Positions 22,880 through 34,655 of a stretch of DNA of 64,000 nt are shown piece after piece (position 1 is the first letter of the stretch; the number at the start of each line of letters is the position of its first letter). The stretch is from positions 175,404,380 through 175,468,379 of the forward strand of contig CM054062.1 of the NCBI GenBank assembly GCA_028641055.1, given 5' to 3'. The notes below the pieces were generated by a model. It saw only the letters and a list, made by a program, of their open reading frames with translations. It had not been told where the DNA came from and did not search any database. Made by a program: the position numbers and the translations under genes. The DNA is from Alopecurus myosuroides. Taxonomy: Eukaryota; Streptophyta; Magnoliopsida; Poales; Poaceae.

Positions 22880-24611
22880 CAGTATCCCCTCTCCTTGGCC
22901 CGGAACGGGGAGTTGACCAGTAGGAAGCTTTAATGGCCCCCGGTCCCCGGTCTGAACGGGGCTGCGCACAGCGAGCGGTGGAGACTTTCGTCGCCCGCGC
23001 CAGCGCCAGCTAGCTCCTCTGCTCAGCGGGGAGCGACAGCGACTTTTGCCGAGCGGGGAGAAGAGAAAGGCGCGGGGACAGTCCGCGGTCAAGCGTGCGC
23101 GCGGGTAATAAATTAACAGCGTGATGGAATGAATCGGGAGAGGGAGAGGTTGACCGGGCGGTGCTGTGTTGACTGCCACGTCGACCCCTCGACGGCGACG
23201 CTCCTCAACTTGTGGTTCTGGTTCTGCCGTGCGGGGCCGCACCCTTTATCCACGCGAGCTTGCCTCTTTGCAGTGTGCATCCTTCTTCAGGGTTTATTTC
23301 CTTTTCCAAGAAACCAGACAGAAGCGTTGTCTATCTTCTCCTTCTACTCCGAGCATAATTCCTGTTGGAGGAGTAGTACGTAGTAGCTATATATAGCACT
23401 TCGAAATTCGAATTAACCTCCCTTTTCTTTATGTAGTGAGAAAAAGGTAAGAGCAAACCCAATGCTCCCGACCTCAAACGGCGACAGGCTAACTCTCGAT
23501 TAAACGTGGCTCAACTTTGAGTCTATGAACGACGCCATGTTCTACCTGGCCCACGCGCCACGCGCACACGACCCTCCTTTGACCGTTCCTTGTTAATGGG
23601 GTCGCTTTTTTCGCCACTTCACTCCCGTCCCCACCGACCAAATTCTATTTTGTCGGCACCATCGTAAAGAAGGAGCATGAGGAGGGACGTCTCACCGCGT
23701 CCGAGAACACCACCGCGTCGAGTACTGACAGCGCAACCGGCCAGTACCAAGGTCCGACGTCAAGCTGCCCAGCAATGGCACCTCAACGCCAGGCGGGTCC
23801 CCATCTATCGTGCCTGAGTACAGGACGAACGACGGGAGGAGATTGAGCGACGGCGCACATTCCTCCCGTCGGATCTGCGGGACGATCCCGCGTTCGGACT
23901 GGACAGCGGCCTATGGGACCGCTGGTTCGTATACGGCGTCGTCCGCAGGCGCCGCCACGAGTACTACGCGTCCTGGGGGCCGCCGCCGTCGACGCCAGAG
24001 GCGCCCGATCCAGAGGAGGGGAAGGGCGAGCCGCGCCCATGAACAACGACGACGATGCGGCGCGCCCACGGAGGAGGAGGAGGCCATTTCGGCACCCCGG
24101 ACTGCGGCGGCGGAGGAGGAGCACTCCGTCGCGCCGTCGAGGTGTCCAACCATGCGGAGCTCGGGATGTGGCCCGACGCGCCCCAGTGCTCCACTTCTCC
24201 TGGACGGAGATGTCGCCCGAAGCCGTGGGTGCGCCTCCCCCTCCGCCACCATCTCCCGTGCAGGCGCCACCCCTCTGCCACCTGTCGAGCCAGCGACATC
24301 TGTTGGCTCTGGGGTGTCAGGGGCTCCTGCACGTGGCGAGTTGCCACCGACGCACCTCTACGCGTCGTCACCATCCTACATCATCCTTGATTAGGGGCGG
24401 CCGGAGCCGATGAAGCTGGCGGGGCGGAGGGACAACAACGGCAAAGCCCATTTAGACCTTTTTATATATATATATTTTACGCATTTTGGCCCCAAAAATG
24501 TAAAAAAAATCCCCCATATATCTGTGCTAGAGATGGCCTAACCGTCGACCGTGAGCAGAAAAAGCTATTACTACTATGATTTGGACAATTGAGAATTGAC
24601 ACCACCGCGAG
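22880..24611. other. Intergenic, GC-rich block with a degenerate coding relic
   Basis: The first part (22880-23400) is GC-rich and promoter-like. From about 23690 to 24395 several overlapping frames stay open only because of GC bias. One short frame near 23885-24040 encodes a protein-like segment ending in a P/E-rich tail (around DSGLWDRWFVYG) that resembles transposon-borne fragments I cannot name. An AT block (24460-24530) follows. I find no intact gene. Confidence 0.35.
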
Positions 24612-24614
24612 TTA

Positions 24615-24849
24615 GGCTGGTCACAATGGGGAGTAACATAAGGTAGTAACCTACACACTTTTCTAGACTATGTTCCTACCTCCACAATGGGGAGTAACAT
24701 GTATGTAGTGTCATGCAACAATGCATTTATTAGGCTATAGACTCATTGTTTCTTGGAGTGTGTGATGTTCCGGTAACTTAGCTAGTTACCACAAGCACCT
24801 CTCTCTTCATTAAATACGTGCCACATAAGCAAAGTTGTTGTGACCAGCC
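24615..24849. mobile_element. Tourist-like MITE with TTA target duplication
   Basis: The ends GGCTGGTCACAA and TTGTGACCAGCC are perfect inverted repeats, flanked by TTA at 24612-24614 and 24850-24852. The 235-bp body contains the motif ATGGGGAGTAACAT twice (at about 24627 and 24687). It has no coding capacity. Confidence 0.85.
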
Positions 24850-25037
24850 TTAACCATCCAGATATGATGGATCTCTTATTTAACAGCCTGGCATGATGAA
24901 TGTTAGTGTAACCATTTTATATAAAAGACGCACTTAAATGCCGATTCAGATTGGAAGCGACACATAACACAGTACTACAGTAGTTTCTTTCACTCGACGG
25001 TCTGTTGGTGCTTCGTTGTGATTTCAGCTGGCGGTTA

Positions 25038-27100
25038 GGGCATCTCCAGTCGTTGCGCCCCATCAGGATGCAAAAACCCTCGCTTTTTTTGCGCCGCGGC
25101 GCGAAACGGCGCTATTCTCGGAGCTGGGGGGGCGCGTTTCCCAGCCGAGAACCCATGCCGCCCCCCCCCCCCCAGCGGCGACTCGGCCAAATTTGGGCAA
25201 TCAAAAAAAATTCCACCAAATAAATAGATTGTTGCACACAAATAAATAGAGTTTGGCCACACAAATAAATAGTTCAACAATTTTAAAAAGAAGAACACTA
25301 GTCATCGTCCTCAACATTGCCATTCCCCTTTCGCGCCCACAAATATTGCACCAGGTCATCCTGCAGAGCATGATGTGTTGCAGCGTGTCGAATCGTGTCG
25401 AATCTCCTGTCGCTTGGTGAGGAAGTCTGTCCATGATGTCGGCACCTGGTGATCAACATCTGCAAGAGGACCTTGCCGGTAATATGGTGTGCTTGCCTCA
25501 CTGTCAGGCACTGGGTCATCCCGCTCACTCTCAATGATCATGTTGTGCAAGACCACACAACACTGCATCACCTCCCACATGTTAGACTTCGACCAAGTCA
25601 TAGCTGGGTATCGGACAACAGCGAATCGAGATTGCAGCGCACCAAATGCCCGCTCAACATCCTTCCTGCAAGTCTCCTGGCACTTGGTAAACCAAGCTTT
25701 TGCGCTTCCTGGGATAGGGTTGGAGATACTCTTCACAAATGTTGCCCACTTCGGGTAGATGCCATCTGCAAGATAGTACCCCTTTGTATACTGGTGTCCA
25801 TTGATCTCATAGTTCACAGGGGGGCATGGCCTTCGACAAGATCAGCAAAGACATTCGAGCACTGCAAGACATTGATGTCGTTGTGACTTCCAGGCATACC
25901 AAAGAATGAATGCCAAATCCATAGATCGTACGAAGCCACGGCCTCGAGAACCACCGAGCACTCTCCCTCCTTTCCCTTGTACATCCCCTGCCAGTCAAAT
26001 GGACAGTTCTTCCATGCCCAGTGCATGCAGTCGATACTGCCAAGCATCCCCGGAAACTCTCTTGCTTCATTCTCTGCGAGGAGACGAGTGTCTTGCGCAT
26101 TGGGTGATCGCAGGTATATTGGGCCAAAAACTGCAACCACTGCCCGGCAGAACTTGTTCAAGCACTCGAGGGCCGTGGACTCGCTCATGCGCAGGTAGTC
26201 ATCTTGTGCATCTGCGGGAGCACCGTATGCAAGCAACCTCATGGCCATCGTGCACTTTTGGATAGAGGTAAACCCTACCGTGCCGGTGCAGTCCTTCTTC
26301 AACTTGAAGTAGGTGTCGAACTCCCGGATGGCATGCATGATCTTGAGGAAGAGCGTGCGTTTCATCCTGAAACGACGCCGAAACACCTTCTCGTCGTTGG
26401 TGGGATCCTCGGCGAAGTAGTCGGAGTAGAGGATGCAGTAGCCCTCGTACCGCTGCCTCGGCCTGCTCTTCCGGCGACCGGGCTTCGATCCAGCGCGGCG
26501 CGGCGCGGCGTCCTGGGCCAGCATTCCGGCCAGGCAGCTCAGGACGAGTAGGTGCTCCTCGTCGTCGATGGCGGCCTGGTCTTCCTCGTCGAATAGCTCG
26601 GCGAGCATTTCCTCGGCGTCGGAGTCCATGCCTCGGACAGAGCGTCGAACACCTTGCGGGCGGTGGACGTGGATCACTGGGGCGCAGCCTTCTCGGCGCC
26701 GGAGACGTGCTCGAACGGCGGCGACGACGTGGTGGACCAGCCGTCGGTGGTTTTGCCTCGTCGCTGTTGTACGATGGTGGCCGACGGTGGCGGTGTGGGG
26801 TGCGGGGGTGGGGCGGCGACGGCGAGGCGAGCGAGGGGAAAAGACGGTTCGGGGGTGGAGAAAGTGGGAAAAGAGCTCTCCCTCACCGACAGCGCTGGCC
26901 CACGAGCGCTTTTCCTATCGCCGCCCCCCCCAGGCCGAACCCAACAGGCTGGGTTCCGCCTGGGGGCGGCGGCGCTAATTTCCGCCGAAACGGCGCTTTT
27001 TCAGGTCCTGGGGGGTCGACTGGTGAAAAAAGGCGCTTTTCGCCGAAACGGCGCTAATTTGCGTCCTGGGGGGGCTCTGGGGGGACGACTGGAGATGCCC
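25038..27100 (-). mobile_element. PIF/Harbinger transposon, copy 1
   Basis: The 16-bp terminal inverted repeats GGGCATCTCCAGTCGT are identical, and the 3-bp target duplication is TTA (25035-25037 and 27101-27103). The 2063-bp element carries one transposase gene on the minus strand, now broken, between two GC-rich subterminal regions. The second Harbinger protein (Myb-like) that works with the transposase is not present, so the copy is not autonomous. Confidence 0.92.
25298..26629 (-). pseudogene. Harbinger transposase (DDE nuclease), frameshifted, copy 1
   Basis: The likely start is the ATG at 26629 ([12 protein letters not shown]). The N-terminal half has an acidic stretch, a basic stretch (RRKSRPRQR) and a helical DNA-binding-like region. 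The HARBI1-type catalytic core follows with aspartates in [10 protein letters not shown] and [10 protein letters not shown] and glutamate in DVERAFGAL. The frame breaks in the G run at 25819-25824 between the second aspartate and the rest, and again near 25385-25405 through a short direct duplication (GTCGAATC). The original stop would be at 25298. The transposase would cut and paste the element in the nucleus together with a Myb-like partner. Confidence 0.88.
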
Positions 27101-27104
27101 TTAA
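27101..27104. other. Shared TTAA junction of two Harbinger insertions
   Basis: The four bases contain TTA, the right target duplication of copy 1, and TAA, the left target duplication of copy 2. Removing both elements leaves GCGGTTAATGGTAGC as the empty site. Confidence 0.85.
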
Positions 27105-29130
27105 GGGCATCTCCGGTCGTTGCGTTCCCCCAGGACGCAAAAACCCTCGCTTTTTTTGCGCCGCGGCGCGAAACGGCGCTATTCTCGGAACTGGGGGGCG
27201 CGTTTCCCAGCCGTGAACCCAGGCCGCCCCCCAGGCGGCGACTGGGTCAAATTTGGGCAATAAAAAAAAAATCCCACCAAATAAATAGAGTTTTGCCACA
27301 CAAATAAATAGTTCAACAATTTTTTTAAAAAAAAGTACACTAGTCATCGTCCTCAACATTGCCATTCCCCTTTCGCGCCCACAAATGCTGCACCAGGTCA
27401 TCCTGCAGAGCATGATGTGTTGCAGCGTGTCGAATCTCCTGTCGCTTGGTGAGGAAGTCTGTCCATGATGCCGGCACCTGGTGATCAACATCTGCAAGAG
27501 GGCCCTGCCGGTAGTATGGTGTGCTTGCCTCACTGTCAGGCACCGGGTCATCCCGCTCATTCTTAATGATCATGTTGTGCAAGATCACACAACACTGCAT
27601 CACCTCCCACATGTTGGACTTCGACCAAGTCATAGCTGGGTACCGGACAACAGCGAATCGAGATTGCAGCGCACCAAATGCCCGCTCAACATCCTTCCTG
27701 CAAGCCTCCTGGCACTTGGTAAACCAAGCTTTTGCGCTTCTTGGAATAGAGTTGGAGATGCTCTTCACAAATGTTGCCCACTTCGGGTAGATGTCATCTG
27801 CAAGATAGTACCCCTTTGTATACTGGTGTCCATTGATCTCATAGTTCACAGGGGGGCATGGCCTTCGACAAGATCGGCAAAGACATTCGAGCACTGCAAG
27901 ACATTGATGTCGTTGTGACTTCCAGGCATACCAAAGAATGAATGCCAGATCCATAGATCGTACGAAGCCACGGCCTCGAGAACCACCGAGCACTCTCCCT
28001 TCTTTCCCTTGTACATCCCCTGCCAGTCAAATGGGCAGTTCTTCCATGCCCAGTGCATGCAGTCGATACTGCCAAGCATCCCGGAAACCCTCTTGCTTCA
28101 TTCTCTGCGAGGAGACGAGCAGTGTCTTGCGCATTGGGTGATCGCAGATATATTGGGCCAAAAACTGCAACCACTGCCCGGCAGAACTTGTTCAAGCACT
28201 CGAGGGCCGTGGACTCGCTCATGCGGAGGTAGTCATCTTGTGCAACTGCGGGAGCACCGTATGCAAGCAACCTCATGGCCATCGTGCACTTCTGGATAGA
28301 GGTAAACCCTACCGTGCCGGTGCAGTCCTTCTTCAACTTGAAGTAGGTGTCGAACTCCCGGATGGCATGCATGATCTTGAGGAAGAGCGTGCGCTTCATC
28401 CTGAAACGACGCCGGAACAGCTTCTCGTCGTTGGTGGGATCCTCGGCGAAGTAGTCGGAGTATAGGATGCAGTAGCCCTCGTACCGCTGTCTCGGCCTGC
28501 TCTTGCGGCGACCGGGTTTCGATCCAGTGCGGCGCGGCGCGGCGTCCTGGGCCTGCAATCCGGTCAGGCAGCTCAGGACGAGCAGGTGCTCCTCGTCGTC
28601 GATGGCAGCCTGGTCTTCCTCGTCGAACAGCTCGGCGAGCATCTCCTCGGCGTCGGAGTCCATGGCTCGGACAGAGCGTCGAACGCCTTGCGGGCGGGTG
28701 GACGCGGCTCACCGGGTACAACCTCCTCTGCGGCGGAGACGCGATCGAACGGCGGCGACGATGTGGGGGACTAGCCGGCGGTGGTTTGTCTCGTCGATCT
28801 TGTGCGATTGTGGCCGACAGCGGCGGCGTGGAGCGCGGCCGGTGGTGTGGCGACGGCGAGGCGGGCGAGCAGAAAAGACGAGTCGGGGGTGGGGAAAGTG
28901 GGCAAATAGCGCTCCCCTCGCCGACAGCGCTGGCCCACGCGCGCTTTTCCTTTAGCCGCCCCCCAGGCCGAACCCAACGGGCTGGGTTCCGCTTGGGGGC
29001 GGCGGCGCTAATTTCCGCCGAAATGGCGTTTTTTCAGGTCCTGGGGGGCGACTGGTGAAAAAACGGCGCTATTCACGCAAAACGGCGCTATTTTGCGTCC
29101 TAGGGCTCTGGGGGACGACTGGAGATGCCC
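27105..29130 (-). mobile_element. PIF/Harbinger transposon, copy 2
   Basis: The terminal repeats are GGGCATCTCCGGTCGT and, inverted, GGGCATCTCCAGTCGT (one mismatch); the target duplication is TAA (27102-27104 and 29131-29133). The 2026-bp element is closely similar to copy 1 along its length, in the same orientation, with small differences in both subterminal regions. Confidence 0.92.
27340..28663 (-). pseudogene. Harbinger transposase (DDE nuclease), frameshifted, copy 2
   Basis: The start ATG is at 28663 and the stop at 27340. The C-terminal end (down to EDDD) is intact, unlike in copy 1. The same G run (27851-27856) breaks the frame between the second catalytic aspartate and the C-terminal part. 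A further one-base loss near 28080 breaks it before GSIDCMHW, and three extra bases near 28118 add a codon relative to copy 1. All three catalytic residues can still be found in separate frames. Confidence 0.88.
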
Positions 29131-29133
29131 TAA

Positions 29134-30374
29134 TGGTAGCACAGACAAGTGGCGCAACTGGGAAAGGACCCTCCCGTCCCGTGACTGATGTGGTTGAGGA
29201 ATAACCCGGAAGTAGGTGTGGAATCAGGGTGTAGGTGAGCTCAGAATGATCATATGGACGGCTACTTCTAGAATCAAAAGCCCCCACCTACACCCTTCTC
29301 CGTTTGTCAATTCTCATCTTCGTCTGCTTGTTCGGGCGTCACTGACCAACCCTGACAAAAATTAATGGGACTTGACGACAGTTTTCAACACACCAATATT
29401 ACCACATCCATCGGTTAAGTAACGAGAATGAGAAGAAGCGAAACGCGCCAGGAGTTCGTCTGCCTCATTAGTGGCCTCCGGTACGGCTCGAGTAGCGGCA
29501 CTGTTGCGCAGTGACGAATCATGAATGATTCTTTAAACTTTGTTGAGATGGCGATGAGTGATCTTTGATGGGCAGCTGTAGCAGATGTCGGAGTCATAAA
29601 TACTACGTCAACGCTGTCATGCAATGCATCGATGCAGTCCCCGGATTGAAACAAAAAAAGTACAGTACTCCGTACGTGCTCGTAGCTCGGGACACGCTGA
29701 AACAGACGTCCATGAGCTGGGTAGGTCGCTGGACTAAAATTGTAGGGTCCGGTTGAGGTCGGCCGTCGGTCACTCCACAACACGCTACACGTGAGCGGTC
29801 AACCACAGCAGGGTCCGGGTCTCGCAGCTATTGGAGATTTGGGGATGGCCTTCACTAGTTTAAGAGGAACATACAAAACAGAACAGGTGCATACCGGTAG
29901 TTGAAGTGACGACCAGAACCTCCCTTTCAGAAACCAAACTATGTTTTCTTCTTTTGAACAAACAAGACAAGGAATCTTGACATTCCGGCCAGAGCTATAC
30001 TAGTAGTCCCGTCTCCGGTGGCAGCAAAGCAGTACATGATTGCACGCATATATACTTCAGTCAGTGTGTCAGTGAAAGTCAAAAGAGGCTTCATGATTAC
30101 ATGACAAAATGAACTCACGAGGGCCGTCGCTCCCCACAAACGAGTCATTACGTCGGAGGCCGGTCGGCAGACATACCCGCTTTTCACTAACCCACCAAGC
30201 CACCCACGGCACGCCGAAGACGGCCAACTATTTTCCTTTCCTGCTCGTGATCGTCCAATATGTACAACCGTGGCATTATCCTATTGCTGTGGCCTACAAA
30301 GCACTAGCCAGAAGGAACAGCGGGGCAGCACTCTTTTTTCTGAGGATGAGAAGAGAGCTAGTGTTGTCCGTGTG
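29134..30374. other. Intergenic between Harbinger copies and the PRC-barrel gene
   Basis: This is mixed-composition sequence with short open frames only. The last few hundred bases would hold the 3' untranslated region of the minus-strand PRC-barrel gene. No gene or complete transposon is seen. Confidence 0.4.
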
Positions 30375-33300
30375 TCAATATTCCATTGGCAGCTCCCACT
30401 CATCCTCCACATCACTCGTCTTTCTATGGGGTTTACGGCCCATTGGCTTCCCCTGATTATTTTGCCTCTTGACAGGCCTAGCTCTTCGCCTTCCATATCT
30501 ACCGTACTCGCCCATCTCATCTCCAGGCCCTTGGATATTTTGAGTGCCCCAGATGCCCTACCATTCAATTACAGAGTATTTTCACTCAACAGGGTTGTTG
30601 ATTCAATTATGATTTAATCTCTAGGAGCTCAGTATTTTTTTTATGTCCAATAGCTGTATCAGAATCAATCAGCCATCCATACCTGTGTCAACCGTTGAAC
30701 CCGAGAGACTGCATCTTCATGCACCACTACTGTATCAGAAACTATATCCAGCACATCTTCCACAAATAAACAGTATGTGCTTACCTGTACGAAAAGTAAA
30801 AGTGCTATACTGAGACTGGAGCAGAGAATTGAGATGGCTTATAAGATGACAGGTAGGTGCATAGTTAGATTACCAGACTAGCAGGGACAATAGTAAGCCC
30901 AAAGGAATCAAGCTCAAGGGACTCCACGACACCTGAGTTGATGTTGAAGGTGAAGCCACGCACCTAAAGAATTACAAAAAAAAGGTAGCTAAAAACCATC
31001 GTTACGTAAAGTAAACTGTTGAAATGCTACTGAGAAATGAAATTAACTCGGATAATCAGATTACCTCTCTTAAAGACCAGATAGACTCACCTTACCGACA
31101 TTGCGCCGCCTGGAAGTTACGACATTGTAGCCAACCTAAAAATAATATTGCAGGATGGTAAATAACATGCCATGTAGGTACCGCTCTCTTCTGATACTGC
31201 CAGGAGCTTAAGATCAATGATTTGTTTTGGGTTCCAAAGAATATGGAGTGGAGATATTCCCTTCAATGAGTATTATAAGATAGTGTTGCGTAGAGTTTAT
31301 CGTCTACTCTACCTACCCTGGTCCACAAATGCAGGTTACTTTGGCTATGGGCACAAGCATTAAGGACTAGTCTAAATTCCCTCGTCTTGCTCCTAAGCGT
31401 TCTAGTTATTCTCCCAGTTCTGATTTCACTCTCCAATGAGAAACTCTGGGAAGTAGATTTACTGATCCTTGAGATTAATGGTAATGGGGCATAACGTCCC
31501 TTGTCTTGCTCCTAGGCGCTCTAGTCATTCTCCCAGTTCCGTTTTCACTCTCCGATGAGAAACACTGGGAAGTAGATCTACTGATCCATGAGATTAATGG
31601 TAATGGGGCATAACGGGAAGACCTCATATTTGTGGAGAAAATGGGACTTACATAACTACCTATTTTTGCACAGAGGCTGATGCTCTAACTATAAGTATGT
31701 AATAAAACCTGAAAAACGAAAACTTATTTGAAATTAGAAAGGTAACATACCAAGCCGTGCAGACCAACTAGCTTAAATTCGTTCTCAACCACAGATTCAT
31801 CCTCAACAAGCACAACATCTCCAACCTACAAAAGCAATTAGTACCTTGCATATCATTATCACTGAAGTATCTGCTGCACTATTGACAGGCATACATACTT
31901 CGTTACGTCAAGGTAGATAACAAGAATAAAGGTACATTGAAAAACAAATCGAGCTTTCTAGAATATCCAACCTGATATATATCCTCAAAAAGGAATTTCT
32001 CAGCTTCTCCTGAAAGCAAGCTTGGCCTCACTTCAACCAATGCAATAACCCACTGCAGAAAAATGAAATAAAACAAAATCAAGAATATGTGGTGTTGGTC
32101 TTACAAAATGATAATTACTAGGAAATTTAACGCTTTCTAAATAGTATCGTTATCTTTCCTATCTTATACACAGAAATTCCCGACTTTATTTCCCACGCAG
32201 CTAGGAAAAATCTAACAATAATTTTACAACCAAGTAACTGTAAACAAAGTGAATCTTTCTCACAAACTAACTCGACACCTCCTAGAAGATCTCTAATGAA
32301 AATTCAGCGTGACGCGGAGCACAATGCAAACACGTTGGTGTGGGCGGAACTCGGATGACTGCGGCAGCATAGACATAGAGACACTGGGACGACATCAATG
32401 GTTGAACAAAATCGGTTATATTTTTTTATCTGTTGCAAAACACATGTATTTAGCTAGCATACTATAATGACTGACTCAGGAGAAAAGCTTGGTAAACTGT
32501 AGTGATTGACTACGGTATTTTTGCTACTGGAATTTTTTTTTAAAACATGTGAACCCTAAGAAAAGGAAGGTTCATTCAAAAGGATTACTTCAAAAAAAAA
32601 GATGAATGTCAGTGTGGTCCATGATAGCAAACTAGATCAGATGCTGGATTTGATTATGATTGTAAACTAGGATAAGACCCACAAGGTCGGCTATGTTCTC
32701 ATTGCAGCGTTATTACTTATTACTGGATGCTTATATTTGGAAAAATAATGTAACATTCATTGTTACGCATCAACACCAAATAATATACTTGGAGAGTTAC
32801 TTCAGCTACTTGTGGGATCTTTCGCTAATAAAGGTGCGAACAATACACTATTGGAACGCAGCTCCAGGATGTGTCCAGGAAATACAGGTAATATTGAAGG
32901 TTGATACTGACAGATGAGTAGGCTGAGCTTCGCTAGCTGAGATGAGTTAAGATGAAGAGGATGCATTCCTATTTTAAATTTTCTCTGACACGGAATGTTT
33001 TCCGTACGTATAAGTTGGCATCAGGGAACTCTTGGATCACTGGGCCGGTAAGTCGTCAATGGCAACAAGAAAAAAATGTTTCCCAGTTGCTATGGTAGGC
33101 TGGGAGTTTTTCATATTGAACAAAGGGAAAAAAAATATGATCGGCGGATCTTAGATTAATTGAGTTCATCTTGGGTGTGAACTCTCGTCTAAAAAAGGTT
33201 AAAAGGAGAAGGTGAATGGTGAAGCTTTGTCAGTCATTCTAGGCTAAAATCTGAACTGAGAGCCCTTCTCTGTACACCCGTGTTCCTAACTGATGTTGTC

Positions 33301-34655
33301 CATTTCTTGGTTTCTTGCATCATCCTTACCTAGCATATCCAGTTAAGGACAACCTATCAGCCTCCCTAGTGCTAGGCCTGACCACAGGGAGATTTGAAGA
33401 CCATGTCAGAACTTGCTCTAAGGTGTACATTGTTTGCAAGATATTTTTATTCAGCCATATCTTATATTCATAACAACACATCATCATATCCAATGCACTA
33501 ACCTTTCGGTATTGGGCGCTAAGCCATCATGAAAAAGAAAACATTACGTACTTCTCAGTTTACTACACCTATCCATAAAATTATAAAAGTAAAAGAAATG
33601 AGAAAAACATGATAAATGGTAAATGAAAAGAAGACAGATACTGGTGCTCACAACAAACTTGTAGTCTTTCTTTCTTCCGACACATTTCTAATTTGAAGTT
33701 GAAATTTTAAGGACGCTAGAACACTCTATAGTCTAGAGGGGATACATCATCAAACACCTTTGAAAATAGCATGATGATTTGGTGACCAAACCGAAAAGTC
33801 AGTGAGTGAGTGCACCACAATGGCTGGATGCACACTTTTCCTGCTCAATTTAGCGTTCGCTAGTCATAATACTAAATGCACACCATAACTACGCAGAGTC
33901 ACCTAAGCAAACACATAGCTGGCTCTATTTATGTCATAGTTTACGCCATTATCAGCAAACATCCATAGGTAATTGATCACTATATGAGAGCGAAATTCAA
34001 ACTTCATGCAGGAAAGGTCTGCTTACCGGCCAGGAAATGTGTGCTAATAGAAGAATACATGACACCCGAATCTACCAGTTAGGCTAGACCATTATTCATT
34101 AACACATTACACTAAACATATCGCAGTTAGAACGCAAACAGAACAGTTCTAAAATTTTCTACTGTAATAGCTTGGGCAAACGAAAACAAGTGCAGGAAGG
34201 GCCCGTACCGCCGCTGGGTCGACCCAGAGCTGCGACACGAACCCGAGGCTCCGCGCTGAGCTGACGCTGACCACCTGCTTCGCCAGCAGCCCCGACCGCC
34301 GCACCATTTGCCTCCCCGTCCTCCTCCTGCCGCTACCAATTCTCTTCGCCTCCCTCTCGCCATCTTCCTCGTTAACAACGTCGTCTCCTACTCCTACTTT
34401 CGCATCCACAGCAACCACGGCCTCCTCCTGTTCCTCGAGCTCCCGCTTCAGCGCGAGGAAGTCGAAGCTGGACGGCGCCGGCGGCGCGTCGTCCCGCGCG
34501 GCCGCGCGCGCGACGATGGCGCAGCGGAGCGGCGTTGGCCCGTGCGCGGGGGCGGCGTTGGGCTTCGGGTTTAGGTTCGAGGGGAGCGCGAGCGCGGGCG
34601 CGGGTTTGAAGAGTGGGTGGGGAAGGGGCGCGCAGGAGCACATCGTCTGAACCAT
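30375..34655 (-). CDS. Plastid PRC-barrel domain protein, seven exons
   Basis: Exons are 34655-34209, 32052-31972, 31825-31751, 31137-31093, 30963-30874, 30784-30683 and 30557-30375; all introns are GT-AG, all in phase 0, and the product is 340 residues. The N-terminus (about 1-55) is rich in P, A, S and R, as in a plastid transit peptide. After an acidic linker, two PRC-barrel-like beta domains follow: one around SGLLAKQVVSVSSARSLGFV through exon 3 (about 115-200) and one around VGYNVVTSRRRNVGKVRG (about 202-270). The C-terminus is basic then acidic. PRC-barrels occur in photosynthetic reaction-centre H subunits and in RimM; cyanobacteria have free-standing relatives. The exact role of the plant protein is unknown to me. 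Intron 1 is 2.16 kb. Confidence 0.88.
31378..31615. repeat. Tandem duplication, 2 x 119 bp, in intron 3 of the PRC-barrel gene
   Basis: Unit 1 (31378-31496) and unit 2 (31497-31615) differ at a small number of positions, for example CTAAGCG/CTAGGCG and GTTCTGA/GTTCCGT. They look like a recent local duplication inside the intron; I see no splice signal or coding content in them. Confidence 0.85.

Noticed and set aside
22493..23242. 249-residue minus-strand open frame
   Set aside because: It lies in the GC-rich promoter and leader of the EDR4-like gene; composition alone explains it and no domain is seen.
23913..24413. Overlapping R/P-rich frames on both strands near 24 kb
   Set aside because: They are open in nearly all frames because of high GC, with low-complexity products and no start context.
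30109..30617. Plus-strand frames near 30.1-30.6 kb
   Set aside because: They overlap the last exon of the PRC-barrel gene on the other strand and have no domain.
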